Notes: a model not told the origin generated them from the letters alone. DNA of 64,000 nucleotides from Mucilaginibacter sp. Bleaf8 (GCF_018390515.1 NZ_JAHBBK010000002.1:787743-851742); one strand, 5' to 3'. Shown: positions 51,818 through 62,239, numbered from the stretch's first letter. Made by a program: numbers and translations.

Positions 51818-53167
51818 ATGAAACACAATTTTAAAAAAGCTGGCCTTTTACTGACAGGAGTAGTAATGAGCAGCAAACTTTTTGCACAAACTCCTGATAC
51901 TACTGCAATGTCTAAAGATTATGTTCAACCATTTTCCGGTGCGAATAATTTCCGTACCTGGTCAATCGGTGTGCATGGTGGTATGATGACTCCTTACACT
52001 ATTTTCCGTGGTAAAGAAAACGATTACAGAACACCTAACGAAAGATGGGGATACGGTGCTTACGTTAAAAAGCAAATCTGGCATTCATTAGGCTTACAAG
52101 CTAATTTCTTCAGAGGTCACGTACAAGGTACTAACCCTGCTGATGCATCTTACCCTTACCAACGTTTTGAAAGCAAAATCAAGTATGCTGTTGACATCAG
52201 TGCCAACATCACTATTGCCAACATCAACTGGTTAAAAAACCGTAGCGTAATTTCACCATACGTTTCTGTAGGTGGTGGTTCAATGGCTTATAGCACTTCT
52301 TTATATGCTAACGGTGCCGAAAATTACACTGCACGTACTGATGATTTCCACCAGTTTTATATCCCACTGGGTGCTGGTGTAAAAGTAGGTTTAGCTCCTG
52401 GTATCAATTTAGACTTAGGTTACCAAGTTAACTTTGTACAAGGTGATAACCTAGATGGCTACAACTATGGCAGCACTAACGATAAGTTTGCTTATGCACA
52501 CGCTGGTTTAGAATTTGCTTTAGGCAAACGTTCAAAACCACAGTTGGCCCGTCACAACCCGGTATCATCAATGCGTACCGAATACTTAATGTCTGAACGT
52601 GCACTGCAGATCCAATTAGATCAGCAAAAAGCACAAAACGAACAATTACGTAATGATTTAAATACTACTAACTCGAACTTAGCCCGTTTAACTACTGATA
52701 GCGACGGTGATGGTGTATTCGACTTAAACGATAAATGTCCAAATACACCTTCTGGTACTAAAGTAGACGGTTCAGGCTGTCCGCTTCCAACTCCGGTTAC
52801 CAAAGTTATCGTAACTGAAGAAGACCGCCGCGTGGTTAGAGAAGCGATCAAAAACCTGGAATTTGAATTTGGTAAAGCCGATATCAAAGAGCGTTCATTA
52901 TCAAGCTTAGACCGTGTTGCTGATATTTTGGTTAACAAAAACTTTAGCTTGAAATTAGCAGGCCATACTGATAACGTAGGTTCTGCTGATGCTAACCTGA
53001 AATTATCAAAAGATCGTGCTGAATCTGTTAAAGCTTACTTAGTAAGCAAAGGTGCTAACCCATCACGTATCGAAGCTGTAGGTTATGGTAAAACACAACC
53101 AATTGCATCAAACAAAACCGATGCCGGTCGTCAGAAGAACCGTCGTGTTGAGTTTACTTTATTCTAG
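51818..53167 (+). CDS. OmpA-family outer-membrane protein with TSP3 repeat
   Basis: Porin-like peptidoglycan-binding protein of 449 aa. A signal peptide (1-23, ending SKLFAQ) precedes an eight-strand-like barrel (about 45-240). A coiled stretch follows (about 255-285), then one thrombospondin type 3 Ca2+ repeat (DSDGDGVFDLNDKCP, about 290-304). The OmpA C-domain (about 335-449) holds LAGHTDNVGSADANLKLSKDRA. Codon use favours a small codon set, as in abundant proteins. I use the ATG at 51818; an ATG eighteen codons earlier gives no signal peptide. Confidence 0.93.
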   Translation: MKHNFKKAGLLLTGVVMSSKLFAQTPDTTAMSKDYVQPFSGANNFRTWSIGVHGGMMTPYTIFRGKENDYRTPNERWGYGAYVKKQIWHSLGLQANFFRGHVQGTNPADASYPYQRFESKIKYAVDISANITIANINWLKNRSVISPYVSVGGGSMAYSTSLYANGAENYTARTDDFHQFYIPLGAGVKVGLAPGINLDLGYQVNFVQGDNLDGYNYGSTNDKFAYAHAGLEFALGKRSKPQLARHNPVSSMRTEYLMSERALQIQLDQQKAQNEQLRNDLNTTNSNLARLTTDSDGDGVFDLNDKCPNTPSGTKVDGSGCPLPTPVTKVIVTEEDRRVVREAIKNLEFEFGKADIKERSLSSLDRVADILVNKNFSLKLAGHTDNVGSADANLKLSKDRAESVKAYLVSKGANPSRIEAVGYGKTQPIASNKTDAGRQKNRRVEFTLF

Positions 53168-53197
53168 TCTATAAATAATTAGAATCTTTTAATAAGT

Positions 53198-53229
53198 AAA
53201 AAAGCCGCTTTATATAAGCGGCTTTTTTT
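53198..53229. terminator. Bidirectional terminator
   Basis: AAAAAAGCCGCTT pairs with AAGCGGCTTTTTT, between the convergent ompA-type and SRPBCC genes. Confidence 0.8.
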
Positions 53230-53253
53230 ATTTTCTATTCGTTTAGGAATGAA

Positions 53254-53637
53254 TTATATGCTCTCGAAAAATTCCATTAACCCACCCATATAAGCGCTGT
53301 TCCATCCATCAACCATATCTTCATAAGCTTCATCTGGTATGTTGGTGTGGCGTAACTCTACCGAGGTGTGTTTTTTATCAGCATGTAATTTGATCGTAAC
53401 AATGGATGGCTCGGCCTGTCCGTCAAAGTACCATTGCTGTACAACTTTCTTGTTCTCTTCAAATTCCAGGTTTTTGCCCACAATACTGCCGTCCCACATG
53501 CTGAACTCCGTATCGGGTATGGTCGACATCTCCGCAGGTTCGCCTGTCCACAGCTCAATAGTAAACGGGTTGGTTAGCGCCGGGTAAATCTCCTCTGGCG
53601 TTGCCGGAATGATGTAATACTTTTTGTAATCTTTCAC
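53254..53637 (-). CDS. SRPBCC/START-like protein
   Basis: A 127-residue helix-grip protein of the AHSA1/START-like group that binds hydrophobic ligands or proteins. KYYIIPATPEEIYPALTNPFTIELWTG and the C-terminal helix WNSAYMGGLMEFFES fit the family. It begins with GTG at 53637; no ATG lies near. A -7 box ends 4 nt before that GTG, so the mRNA is probably leaderless with a GTG start. Confidence 0.85.
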   Translation of the reverse strand: MKDYKKYYIIPATPEEIYPALTNPFTIELWTGEPAEMSTIPDTEFSMWDGSIVGKNLEFEENKKVVQQWYFDGQAEPSIVTIKLHADKKHTSVELRHTNIPDEAYEDMVDGWNSAYMGGLMEFFESI

Positions 53638-53641
53638 AATA

Positions 53642-53649
53642 CAAAGCTA
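53642..53649 (-). promoter_or_regulatory. -7 promoter box of the SRPBCC gene
   Basis: Reads TAGCTTTG on the minus strand (TAnnTTTG), 4 nt before the GTG start. Confidence 0.55.
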
Positions 53650-53662
53650 CGAAATAAAGTTA

Positions 53663-54262
53663 TCAGGTTTTTACAATACCAACGGGTAGTACTGTTTTGC
53701 CATAAACTTCATTTAACACACCAGCCATCCCGGTATATATGGCAGAGGCTCCGCATATGATACCTTCATAACCGGCAATATGTTCAATGTATTCGTTTTG
53801 TGTTGCATGGCTTATAGCCAACAAGAAAAAAAGTAGCGCAAGCGATGCAAATATAAACTGCAGTGCACGGCTTAAACGAAGCGTGCCAAAAAATAAAAAT
53901 AAGGTAAATACACCCCAAATGCTCAAATAAGCGGTCATTGATTCGTTACTTGCAGCCGGGGCCCATCCGAGTTTAGGCATTACAATTAAACAAACTAATG
54001 TAAGCCAGAAAAAGCCGTAGGATGTGAAAGCGGTTAAACCGAAAGTGTTGTTTTTGCGAGCTTCAATTATTCCTGCAACTACTTGGGCCAGCCCGCCGTA
54101 AAATATTCCCATGGCTAATATCATGGAACTCATTTCGGTAATGCCGGCATTGTGAATGTTTAATAAAACAGTAGTTAGCCCAAACGCGCATAACCCAAGA
54201 GGTGCCGGGTTAGCATGGCCGTCTTTAACCACCACTGTTGTGGTTGTTTCTGGAATCGTCAT
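53663..54262 (-). CDS. Acetate/succinate uptake transporter (SatP/GPR1-FUN34-YaaH)
   Basis: Six-helix inner-membrane channel-like transporter (199 aa) for acetate or succinate. The signature ANPAPLGLCAFGLTTVLLNIHNAG lies right after a short N-tail. The FYGGLAQVVAGIIEARK motif is near 55. I use the ATG at 54262; an ATG thirteen codons earlier (54301) is also possible. Confidence 0.9.
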   Translation of the reverse strand: MTIPETTTTVVVKDGHANPAPLGLCAFGLTTVLLNIHNAGITEMSSMILAMGIFYGGLAQVVAGIIEARKNNTFGLTAFTSYGFFWLTLVCLIVMPKLGWAPAASNESMTAYLSIWGVFTLFLFFGTLRLSRALQFIFASLALLFFLLAISHATQNEYIEHIAGYEGIICGASAIYTGMAGVLNEVYGKTVLPVGIVKT

Positions 54263-54363
54263 AAATTTAGGATTGTTATTGGTTATCACAATATAAGTCA
54301 TTCATTTGCAATACACAATTAATTAGGAAACCCATTTAGTAAAATCAGGTTATTGATTTGTAT

Positions 54364-55053
54364 ATGCAAAAGTTAGTATTATTACGCCACGGCGAAAGTA
54401 TATGGAACCAGGAAAACCGCTTTACCGGCTGGACTGACGTCGATTTATCAGAAGAAGGCCGCAATCAGGCACAAAGGGCCGGTGCTTTGCTCAAAAAGCA
54501 TGGTTATACTTTTGATATGGCCTTTACCTCCGTACTTAAACGATCTATCAAAACCCTGCACATCGTACTGGACGAAATGGATATGCTGTGGATACCCGTA
54601 CAAAAGTCATGGCGACTCAATGAACGTTTTTACGGTGCACTGCAGGGATTAAATAAGCAGGAAACCATTGAAAAATATGGTGAAGAGCAGGTACACAAAT
54701 GGCGACGTGACCCGCATGAGCACCCGCCAGCTATTACCGAAGATGATGAGCGCTTTCCAGGGCATTATCTGCGCTACAACGATTTAACTTACCGCGAAAT
54801 TCCGCTTACCGAAAATTTAAGCGAAACGATGAACCGTGCTTTGCCGTTCTGGCACGAAAGTATTATACCTGCCTTGCGTCAAAATCAGAAAGTGATTATC
54901 TGTGCACACGGTAACAGCATCAGGGCATTAGTACAATATATTGATAACTTATCGGACGAAGAGGTAAGTCAGCTAGACATACCAACTGCCACGCCGTGGG
55001 TTTATGAACTGGACGAAAGATTGAATCAGATACGTCACTACTATCTTGAGTAA
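54364..55053 (+). CDS. gpmA: 2,3-bisphosphoglycerate-dependent phosphoglycerate mutase
   Basis: Glycolytic enzyme converting 3- to 2-phosphoglycerate through a phosphohistidine. It is 229 aa. The catalytic histidine is in [10 protein letters not shown] near residues 6-15, followed by [15 protein letters not shown]. The second active-site histidine is in [12 protein letters not shown] near 180. I use the ATG at 54364; a TTG two codons earlier is in frame. It lacks the long C-tail of some members but is otherwise complete. Confidence 0.95.
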   Translation: MQKLVLLRHGESIWNQENRFTGWTDVDLSEEGRNQAQRAGALLKKHGYTFDMAFTSVLKRSIKTLHIVLDEMDMLWIPVQKSWRLNERFYGALQGLNKQETIEKYGEEQVHKWRRDPHEHPPAITEDDERFPGHYLRYNDLTYREIPLTENLSETMNRALPFWHESIIPALRQNQKVIICAHGNSIRALVQYIDNLSDEEVSQLDIPTATPWVYELDERLNQIRHYYLE

Positions 55054-55074
55054 GATTATATCTAAACCCAAAAT

Positions 55075-55110
55075 AAAAGCCCTTGCATAAGTAATACGCA
55101 AGGGCTTTTG
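55075..55110. terminator. Bidirectional terminator
   Basis: AAAAGCCCTTGC pairs with GCAAGGGCTTTT, between the convergent gpmA and S9 peptidase genes. Confidence 0.85.
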
Positions 55111-55137
55111 TTTTAAGGTAGCGATTATGCTGATTTA

Positions 55138-57990
55138 TTATTTTTCATCCGTAAGAGCTAAGCCCCAGTCGCGGCCTTTGTCAACAGCTGGTACACCTTT
55201 GGCCATCCATACCGGCATAGGTGCACCTTTCAGGTAATGGTCAAAAAACTGCGCTTCGCGGATGCTGATGTCTTTGCGGTTTTTACGTTGAACCAGGTTA
55301 TGGGCTTCGTCATTATACTGCAGCAGCCAAACAGGTTTTCCCAAACGGCGTAAAGCCGTAAACATTTCAATGCCCTGGTACCATGGCACGGCACCATCTG
55401 CATCGTTAGACATGATAACCACCGGCGTTTGTACTTTCGGAAATTGAAACAACGGTGAGTTTTGGATATATAGGTTGGTATTATCCCACAGGTTATCACC
55501 AATGCGGCTTTGCCCATGCTCATACTGGCCCTCACGAGTAATGCCGCTTTCCCAACGGATACCGCCGTAAGCTGAGGTCATGTTGGCAACCGGCGCACCT
55601 GCCCAGGCTGCGGCATACATGTTGGTTTGAGTAATGAGGTAAGCCACCTGGTAACCGCCCCAGCTCTGGCCTTGAATACCAATATGCTGGCCATCCACCC
55701 AAGCGTTTTTCTTCAAGGCTTCAACTCCCGAATTAATAAATTCAACAGCTGATGCACCTGGTTGGCCACGTTCATAACTAATATCAGGTGCAAACACGAG
55801 GTAGCCGTTGCTCACAAAGTAGGAGATGGGCAGGCGTGATGGCGTTGGGGCGGGCGGTATGTAACCATAGAAACCTTCGCTCAGCTTTTCATAAAAGTAA
55901 ACCAACATAGGATACTTCTTGGTTGGGTCAAAATCTTCGGGTTTGTATAAAATGCCTTTAGATGCGTAGCCTTTAGGCGTGGTCCATGACACCAGCTCGG
56001 CGGTACCCCAGTTGTATTGGGATTGCTGCGGATTGATGGCACTTAACTTTATTTCTCTTTTCAGATCGGTAGTTACATACAGGTCGGGCGATTGTACATA
56101 GCTTTGCTTGGTGTATACATACACATCGGCTTGTTTTGCTTTTTGGAAATTGGCGAAGCTGTATGGGCCCATAGCCATTTTTTCAGGTGCTTTAGCGCTG
56201 CCAAAGTTTATTTTATAATAACCCCATTGCTTATTTATATCATTTTGCGTGAATAGCAATAATGGTTTCTGCGTTTGAATATATTTATCATCGTCATCTC
56301 CTGATGAAGCTGTTACCATTGTTGCAGAACGGCCGCCTGGTTGCGGGTAACGGAATATCAGTTTGTTTTTGCGTCCGTAGCCTTGCGTAATATTTACAGC
56401 GTCGCCGGTAGCCGGGTTAAGGCTCCATATATCGTAACGATCATACACCAGCAGGTGCTTGTCGCCGCTGGTCCAGCCGGCAACGCCATATGCATTCGGA
56501 TCGTCCGGTACATCATTATCTTCATCACCAAATTTAACGCCAGCCTGCTTTGTAAGATTTAGAGTTTTACCGGTTGCTATGGCATAGCTGTACCAGTTTT
56601 GATTACCGGCATCGAACCAAACAACGTAGTTACCACCGGGCGAAAGCATGTACCGCGCTTTTGCACGGGCATTGATACGGCGGCGCTGGCCGTTACGGGT
56701 ATCAATCAGATAAGCTTCCTGTAACTGGCTGCCCCAACTGGCTTGTACACGTGCGCCGGTGTCTGTAACGCCTAACAGGTAACGGTTATCATTATTTACA
56801 GTGGGTAACGATACATCCTGAATGCCTTTATCGGCTAACTGCACCACCTTATTGCCCTCATTAAGATTGATAACAGCCAGGTAACTGCGGCGTAATTCGC
56901 GTTGCAGATTTTTAAGCTGTTGTGGTTGCAGGTAATCATCTTTGTAATTCCATATATCCAAACGGGCTGTTTCGAAATCAACCAGCGTGGTATCAATAGG
57001 TTTAGGAATAGGCGCAGTGCCGAAAAAGATTTTGTTACCGCTTTTGCTGAACAAAACTTTGCCATCACCGCTTACTGCCCATTGCGGCATCATGCCAGTT
57101 GTGCCTGCACCGGCTATTACCTGTGCACTGTCTTTAGTAGCTGTGTAGTAATAAAGTTTGTAAGGTTTAACCTGTGCCTTTTCAGGGTTCTTTTCTGCCG
57201 TAAAGGCTATCTGGTTGCCCGATTCATCAAATGATAAGTTTTTGTAAGTGCCCCTTCCGGTACTAATCAGTTTAACTTCGTCTTTGCTAATGTCATACCA
57301 GTACAAACCTGATTTTACATCTTGACTTTTACGTGGCGCGGTTACCGCAAAAGCAACAACTTTACCATTTTTGCTGAGCTGATAATCAGTTACATATTTA
57401 AACGTACGCTGTTTGGCGTTGGCTAATTGCTTAATGGTAAGATCGGCGCCTTCACGGGTAGCAGGAGCAATTGTTGCAGCAACAGCCCGGCGCGAAGTAT
57501 CATTGGCTGCCGGTTTCTTCAACGTATCTGCTGGCGCAAGGTAGGCTATCACCGCTGCTTTATCAGCAACCTTAAATGAACGTACACCCGGTATTTTGGT
57601 AATAGCCGGATTGCCCAAAACTACCAGTCCTAAAGTGTCTTTAGGAAACTCATCGGGCTTTTTCTTTTTGATACGCGCCATCCGGGTTGCCGCATAAAAA
57701 GGCCTGATTAAAAATATCGCATATTTGGAATCGTTGGTAAAACGCGAAGTATCTGCGCGGGGTATTTGCAGCTTACCGGTGTTTTTTGCACTGGTAATTA
57801 CCATCATAGCATCGCCCTGTTGGGGCTTTACTACATATGAAACCCATTTGCCATCATTGCTGATACTTTCATTAGCTACGCTTTGCCAGCCATCGTAAAC
57901 AGAATGATCGATTGGTTTTTTAGCTGCTTTCTGCGCATATATGCTTATCCAAGCGGTTGAAAATAAACCCAGAAGTAAAAATTTACGCAT
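55138..57990 (-). CDS. S9 family serine peptidase (prolyl oligopeptidase type)
   Basis: Exported peptidase of 950 aa. A signal peptide (about 1-20, ending ISIYAQ) precedes a long beta-propeller (about 40-640). The alpha/beta hydrolase domain (about 680-940) has the serine in [11 protein letters not shown], the aspartate in [12 protein letters not shown] and the histidine in NDEAHNL. It likely removes peptides from oligopeptides in the periplasm. An insert of alanine, arginine and threonine (near 160-185) is low-complexity. I use the ATG at 57990. Confidence 0.93.
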   Translation of the reverse strand: MRKFLLLGLFSTAWISIYAQKAAKKPIDHSVYDGWQSVANESISNDGKWVSYVVKPQQGDAMMVITSAKNTGKLQIPRADTSRFTNDSKYAIFLIRPFYAATRMARIKKKKPDEFPKDTLGLVVLGNPAITKIPGVRSFKVADKAAVIAYLAPADTLKKPAANDTSRRAVAATIAPATREGADLTIKQLANAKQRTFKYVTDYQLSKNGKVVAFAVTAPRKSQDVKSGLYWYDISKDEVKLISTGRGTYKNLSFDESGNQIAFTAEKNPEKAQVKPYKLYYYTATKDSAQVIAGAGTTGMMPQWAVSGDGKVLFSKSGNKIFFGTAPIPKPIDTTLVDFETARLDIWNYKDDYLQPQQLKNLQRELRRSYLAVINLNEGNKVVQLADKGIQDVSLPTVNNDNRYLLGVTDTGARVQASWGSQLQEAYLIDTRNGQRRRINARAKARYMLSPGGNYVVWFDAGNQNWYSYAIATGKTLNLTKQAGVKFGDEDNDVPDDPNAYGVAGWTSGDKHLLVYDRYDIWSLNPATGDAVNITQGYGRKNKLIFRYPQPGGRSATMVTASSGDDDDKYIQTQKPLLLFTQNDINKQWGYYKINFGSAKAPEKMAMGPYSFANFQKAKQADVYVYTKQSYVQSPDLYVTTDLKREIKLSAINPQQSQYNWGTAELVSWTTPKGYASKGILYKPEDFDPTKKYPMLVYFYEKLSEGFYGYIPPAPTPSRLPISYFVSNGYLVFAPDISYERGQPGASAVEFINSGVEALKKNAWVDGQHIGIQGQSWGGYQVAYLITQTNMYAAAWAGAPVANMTSAYGGIRWESGITREGQYEHGQSRIGDNLWDNTNLYIQNSPLFQFPKVQTPVVIMSNDADGAVPWYQGIEMFTALRRLGKPVWLLQYNDEAHNLVQRKNRKDISIREAQFFDHYLKGAPMPVWMAKGVPAVDKGRDWGLALTDEK

Positions 57991-58133
57991 TAAAGAATGG
58001 TTTAGTTTAATCAAACTAAAATGCATAAAAAACAAGTAGGATTAAAGTTGGTGATGGAAAAGTTACAGAGGTGGCGTTCTGATACAGGTGCAATGAACAA
58101 ATTTCATTATCCTGAAATTATACAGGCATAAAA

Positions 58134-58159
58134 AAAGCCTTCCATAACTGGAAGGCTTT
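58134..58159 (-). terminator. Terminator of the aspartokinase gene
   Basis: AAAGCCTTCCA pairs with TGGAAGGCTTT with a run of A on the plus strand, that is a U-tract on the minus strand. Confidence 0.8.
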
Positions 58160-58173
58160 AAGGGGATCTTAAA

Positions 58174-59553
58174 TTATTTACCCATCTCTTTATTTAAAGC
58201 AATTACGGCATTGTCAAAGTCTTCCCGGGCTACAATAAATTGAATGTTCACTTTACGTAGCGCAAAACCTGCACTCACAATATTAATATCAGCTTCGGCT
58301 AGGGCTTTTGATGATTGTGCCAGTAAACCTAGCTTATCCATGTTTGAGCCGATGAGGCATACCATAGCTACTTTTTCTACTGTTATCTTTTCAAATGTGC
58401 TTTCCAGCTCGTCGGTTAGTGCCTGCTTAAAATCTTTTTGCCAGATAACGATTGATATGCTGTTGGCGCTGGTGGCTTTAAAGTTATAACTCACACCGTG
58501 GTTGGCAAAAATTTGCATAATCTGCAAGTCGGTACCAACGTTGCCTACCATCAGCGGATCGTAAATATCAATCATCACCAGCTTGTTGGTACCGGTAATC
58601 ACTTCAACTTTTCTTTCTGGCGATATATACTCGCGGGTAATTAAAGTGCCCGGATGCTCCGGCTCAAAGGTATTTTTAATGCGCAGGTTGATGTTGTTTA
58701 TTTCCAGCGGCTTGGATGCCTTCGGGTGGATGGCTTCCATACCAACGTCGGCCAGTTGATCGGCCACATCATAGTTGGTAAACCCAACAGGTATGCACTG
58801 GTCTTGCCCAACCAGAACCGGGTCGGCCGAGCAAAGGTGATATTCTTTGTGAATAATAGCTTCAACAGGGTTTACCGCCACGGCAATTTTACTGAAAGTA
58901 ACTTCAGAGTAGCCACGGTCGAATTCGCGCATAATACCCTCGGTGCCTTTGGTGTAACCAGTAGCGATACAGATAGTGCTGGCAAAATCAATATCCTTAA
59001 ATGCCTGGCGGATACGCTGATCAATAGTATAAGGCTCATGATCATAAAAGCCGCTCAGGTCAACCAGGGTGGCATTGACACCCATATTTTGCAGGATGTT
59101 GGTAAATACAAAAGCCGAATGGGTTTCGCCAATAGAAGCCAATATTTCGCGAGCGGCCTGCAAAATACCTTCGTTACTTACGTATCCGGAAGCCAGAATG
59201 CCAGTAAGGTGTTTCAAAAAACCTTCTGCATGGCGCACATGGTCTTCAATAAATTTGTCGGCAACAGTTAAGTCAAGACCAAGCGGTACATACTTTTTAT
59301 TGATTTCTTTAAGCTGAGCGATCAAGCTGTTTAGCGGGCCTTCAAATTCCTGCTGCTTGGCAATCAGGTGGTAAACACCGGGCTCGCCGGTTTTCTTGTT
59401 TTCCAGCAAAATGTTGGTTACGCCCGAGAATGCTGAAACGACAAAGATGCGGTTGTAAAGTTCGTTGCCGGTACGTTTGTATAGGATTATGTTTTTTATC
59501 ACATCAGACAAAGCACTCATTGAAGTGCCGCCGATTTTTTCGACTGTTAACAT
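58174..59553 (-). CDS. Aspartokinase (ectoine-cluster-like type)
   Basis: Phosphorylates L-aspartate, the first step to lysine, methionine and threonine. It is 459 aa. It starts TVEKIGGTSMSALSDV, where most aspartokinases have VxKFGGTS. This KIGGTSMS form is what I recall from the Ask_Ect subtype. The two ACT domains lie at about 320-459. No ectABC gene is near; the subtype is inference. LysA (22.4 kb) supplies the end of the lysine route. It is cotranscribed with no near neighbour. Confidence 0.88.
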   Translation of the reverse strand: MLTVEKIGGTSMSALSDVIKNIILYKRTGNELYNRIFVVSAFSGVTNILLENKKTGEPGVYHLIAKQQEFEGPLNSLIAQLKEINKKYVPLGLDLTVADKFIEDHVRHAEGFLKHLTGILASGYVSNEGILQAAREILASIGETHSAFVFTNILQNMGVNATLVDLSGFYDHEPYTIDQRIRQAFKDIDFASTICIATGYTKGTEGIMREFDRGYSEVTFSKIAVAVNPVEAIIHKEYHLCSADPVLVGQDQCIPVGFTNYDVADQLADVGMEAIHPKASKPLEINNINLRIKNTFEPEHPGTLITREYISPERKVEVITGTNKLVMIDIYDPLMVGNVGTDLQIMQIFANHGVSYNFKATSANSISIVIWQKDFKQALTDELESTFEKITVEKVAMVCLIGSNMDKLGLLAQSSKALAEADINIVSAGFALRKVNIQFIVAREDFDNAVIALNKEMGK

Positions 59554-59648
59554 GGGTGTATTCTTCTATTAAAACCTGCGAATGTACGCGGGATTGGCTA
59601 AGTAAACAAAAGATTATTGCAATATTAAATAATTTGCGTTCAGGCGGT

Positions 59649-60464
59649 TTAGTCTTCCTTTTTGTAAAGTACCCCAGCTTTATCGGCCGACATGCGAATG
59701 CCTTTAATCATAGCCGAGCTGAAGCCATGATGCTCCATCTCGTTTAGTCCGGCAATGGTACAGCCCTTTGGCGAAGTTACCTTATCTATTTCCTGTTCGG
59801 GATGCGAAGCCAGTTGCAGCAGTAAATCGGCAGCGCCTTTGGCCGTTTGAGCCGCCATTTTCAAAGCATCATGTGCATGAAACCCAATTTCGGTACCACC
59901 TTGTGATGCTGCCCTGATAGACCGTAAGAAGAAGGCAATGCCACAGGCACACAAAGCTGTTGCCGATGTCATGAGCTCTTCATTGATTTGTATGCTGATA
60001 CCTACGGTATCAAACAGTGACTTAACCAGCTCCATATTTTCGGCATTGGCTTTATCCGTAGCTAAACAGGTCATGGAGTGGCCAATGGCAATAGCCGTAT
60101 TGGGCATAGCTCTAACCACCTGCAAATCCAAGCCTGTATGCTGGCGTATGTCCTGGCAAAATACGCCTGAGATTACGGAGATAAACAATTGCTTATCGGG
60201 CTGCAACGCCGGTTTTATTTCATCCAGCAACTTATTGAGTTGTTGCGGCAAAACAGCAAGCACCACTATCTGCGCATTGCTTACTGCTTCGAGATTGTTT
60301 GCAGTAGTTTGATAGCCTTCTGCCGCCAAAGGGGAGAGGGCTGCTACATTACGGCGGGTTAACGTGATTTGCTGCGGCTGGTACCGGCCGGCTTTTGCCA
60401 GTCCTTTGGCTAATGATAATCCGATATTGCCGCTGCCCAATATGGCAATTTGTTGTGTACTCAT
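59649..60464 (-). CDS. proC: Pyrroline-5-carboxylate reductase
   Basis: Reduces pyrroline-5-carboxylate to proline with NAD(P)H. It is 271 aa. The Rossmann motif IAILGSGNIGLSLAKGL lies at residues 6-22, VRAMPNTAIAIG near 117, and the C-terminal signature VTSPKGCTIAGLNEME near 233. It follows argB by 4 bp. In this phylum proC often lies inside arginine gene clusters. Confidence 0.95.
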   Translation of the reverse strand: MSTQQIAILGSGNIGLSLAKGLAKAGRYQPQQITLTRRNVAALSPLAAEGYQTTANNLEAVSNAQIVVLAVLPQQLNKLLDEIKPALQPDKQLFISVISGVFCQDIRQHTGLDLQVVRAMPNTAIAIGHSMTCLATDKANAENMELVKSLFDTVGISIQINEELMTSATALCACGIAFFLRSIRAASQGGTEIGFHAHDALKMAAQTAKGAADLLLQLASHPEQEIDKVTSPKGCTIAGLNEMEHHGFSSAMIKGIRMSADKAGVLYKKED

Positions 60465-60468
60465 GGCT

Positions 60469-61269
60469 TTATTTACTTAAACGTGTACCGAAAGACTCAT
60501 TCTTGCTAAACTGTTTCAAGTCGTCAGACTTGCCGATGATAACCGCTTTTACGCCGTTTCCTATCGCTGCAAAAGCGTTATCCAGCTTAGGCAACATACC
60601 GCTGTGTATAATTTGTTGCTTCTTTAATTCTTCGTAGCGGACGGGGTCAATATCACGGATTAATGAATCTTCATCGTCAATATTTTGCAGCACACCCTTC
60701 TTTTCAAAACAATAGATCAGCGTGGTTTCATACAATTCAGATAGTGCAACTGCTAAAGCCGAAGCGATGGTATCGGCATTAGTATTCAGCATCTGGCCGT
60801 CGCCGTCATGCGTCAGGGCGCAAAAAGCTGGTGTAAAACCGGCCGCTATCAGGTTGCTGATGTTCTGCGCGTTTACAGAAGCTTCGTCCAGGTCGCCCAC
60901 AAAACCATAGTCTATCGTTTTTACCGGACGCTTTTTAGCGCGGATAAAGTTACCGTCGGCACCGGTTAAGCCAATGGCGTTGGTACCAAAGCGCTGTAGT
61001 TGAGCTACGATATTTTTGTTGATTAGCCCTGCATAAACCATAGTAACCACGCGGAGCGTTTCAATATCAGTAATGCGGCGGCCGTCAACCATCTGCGCTT
61101 GCACGCCCATTTTTTCGGATAGCTGAGTTGCTACTTTGCCGCCACCGTGCACCAGTATCTTGTAACCGTCAATGGCCGTAAAATCTTTTAAAAAGTGGTA
61201 TAGGTTCTCGGAGTTATCAATTACGTTACCACCAATTTTTATAATATATAAAGGCTTTTTTGCGTCCAT
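60469..61269 (-). CDS. argB: Acetylglutamate kinase-like enzyme
   Basis: Amino-acid kinase of arginine synthesis, 266 aa. YIIKIGGNVIDN (about 8-19), the KILVHGGGKVATQLSEKMG (about 37-55) block and the INTNADTIASALAVAL-like motif (NTNADTIAS near 164) are clear. Some Bacteroidota use N-succinyl rather than N-acetyl intermediates, so the acyl group is open. It lies between the hydrolase (10 bp upstream) and proC (4 bp downstream). Confidence 0.92.
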   Translation of the reverse strand: MDAKKPLYIIKIGGNVIDNSENLYHFLKDFTAIDGYKILVHGGGKVATQLSEKMGVQAQMVDGRRITDIETLRVVTMVYAGLINKNIVAQLQRFGTNAIGLTGADGNFIRAKKRPVKTIDYGFVGDLDEASVNAQNISNLIAAGFTPAFCALTHDGDGQMLNTNADTIASALAVALSELYETTLIYCFEKKGVLQNIDDEDSLIRDIDPVRYEELKKQQIIHSGMLPKLDNAFAAIGNGVKAVIIGKSDDLKQFSKNESFGTRLSK

Positions 61270-61279
61270 CTGAATATGC

Positions 61280-62239
61280 TTATTTGGCTAAAAATTCATT
61301 AATTATGGCAAACTCTTTTTCGGGTTCTTCCACCTGCGGGTTGTGGCCCGACTTTTCGAACATTACAAACTGTGCTTGCGGGCAGTATTCTTTATACTTT
61401 ACCATCATCGACGGCACCGCAACACGATCATAACGGCCACCAATAATGAGCACCGGCATTTTTAAATTTTTGAGTTGTTTGCGGAAATCGAACGTGCCGA
61501 TATCGCTGCCTACATAAAAATCGCCATCGCGGCCCACCATTTGATAATACAATTTGGTATTCATAGCGTTAGGGTAGAGTTTGCGGCCACTGCCTTCAAA
61601 TTTGGACGGGTTATAGGCATATAAAAACCCATAAGGAACCTTACCATAAATATCTTGATGATTGGCATCACTTGACACGGCACCCTGCTCCCTTATTTTC
61701 ATTAAATCTGCCCAAACTTCGGGGTAGTTGGTTTTAATTTCGTGGTTGGAATTGTCATCGTTTTCCTGCCACATTACATAGCTGTGGAAAGTATTAGCGA
61801 GTATTAGATGACTTAAATGCGAAGCATACTTTAAAGCGTAGCCTTGTGCTACCAGGCCGCCATACGAGTGGCCTAATAATGTAACTTTATCCAGTTTTAA
61901 AGCCTTGCGCAAGCCTTCAATATCTTCAATGTCGCGGGCTAAGGTATATTCACTGACTACCTTAGCGGTGTCTGATTTACCGCGACCGAAGGCATCAAAA
62001 TAAATTAATTGATGATGGTTTTGCGCAAGTGCGTCAAAGCTGCGTAAACCAACGTGCGCCCCGCCTGGGCCGCCCGATATAAAAATAATGGGATCGCCTT
62101 CGCCAACGGTTACCACGTATAGTTTGGCGCCATTTACATTAACGTACTTACCGTCTGTCCAGCTGTCAACAGGTTTAACCTGACCAATTGCCGGTCTGAT
62201 ACAAAATATAATTAATAAGACAAGATATATATGCTTCAT
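61280..62239 (-). CDS. Exported alpha/beta hydrolase (proline iminopeptidase-like)
   Basis: Periplasmic hydrolase of 319 aa with a signal peptide (about 1-19, ending AIGQ). The oxyanion region ISGGPGGAH (about 54-62), the serine in LLGHSYGGLVAQ near 125 and the final SGHNPQVEEP histidine form the triad with an aspartate in GGRYDRVAVP. The GGPG motif suggests a proline iminopeptidase or related aminopeptidase. It is first in the operon with argB and proC, 10 bp apart, an unexpected place for an exported enzyme. Confidence 0.88.
   Translation of the reverse strand: MKHIYLVLLIIFCIRPAIGQVKPVDSWTDGKYVNVNGAKLYVVTVGEGDPIIFISGGPGGAHVGLRSFDALAQNHHQLIYFDAFGRGKSDTAKVVSEYTLARDIEDIEGLRKALKLDKVTLLGHSYGGLVAQGYALKYASHLSHLILANTFHSYVMWQENDDNSNHEIKTNYPEVWADLMKIREQGAVSSDANHQDIYGKVPYGFLYAYNPSKFEGSGRKLYPNAMNTKLYYQMVGRDGDFYVGSDIGTFDFRKQLKNLKMPVLIIGGRYDRVAVPSMMVKYKEYCPQAQFVMFEKSGHNPQVEEPEKEFAIINEFLAK

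Noticed and set aside
58654..59271. 205-codon plus-strand ORF
   Set aside because: It lies wholly antisense within the aspartokinase gene, whose frame is conserved; the translation has no family-like features.
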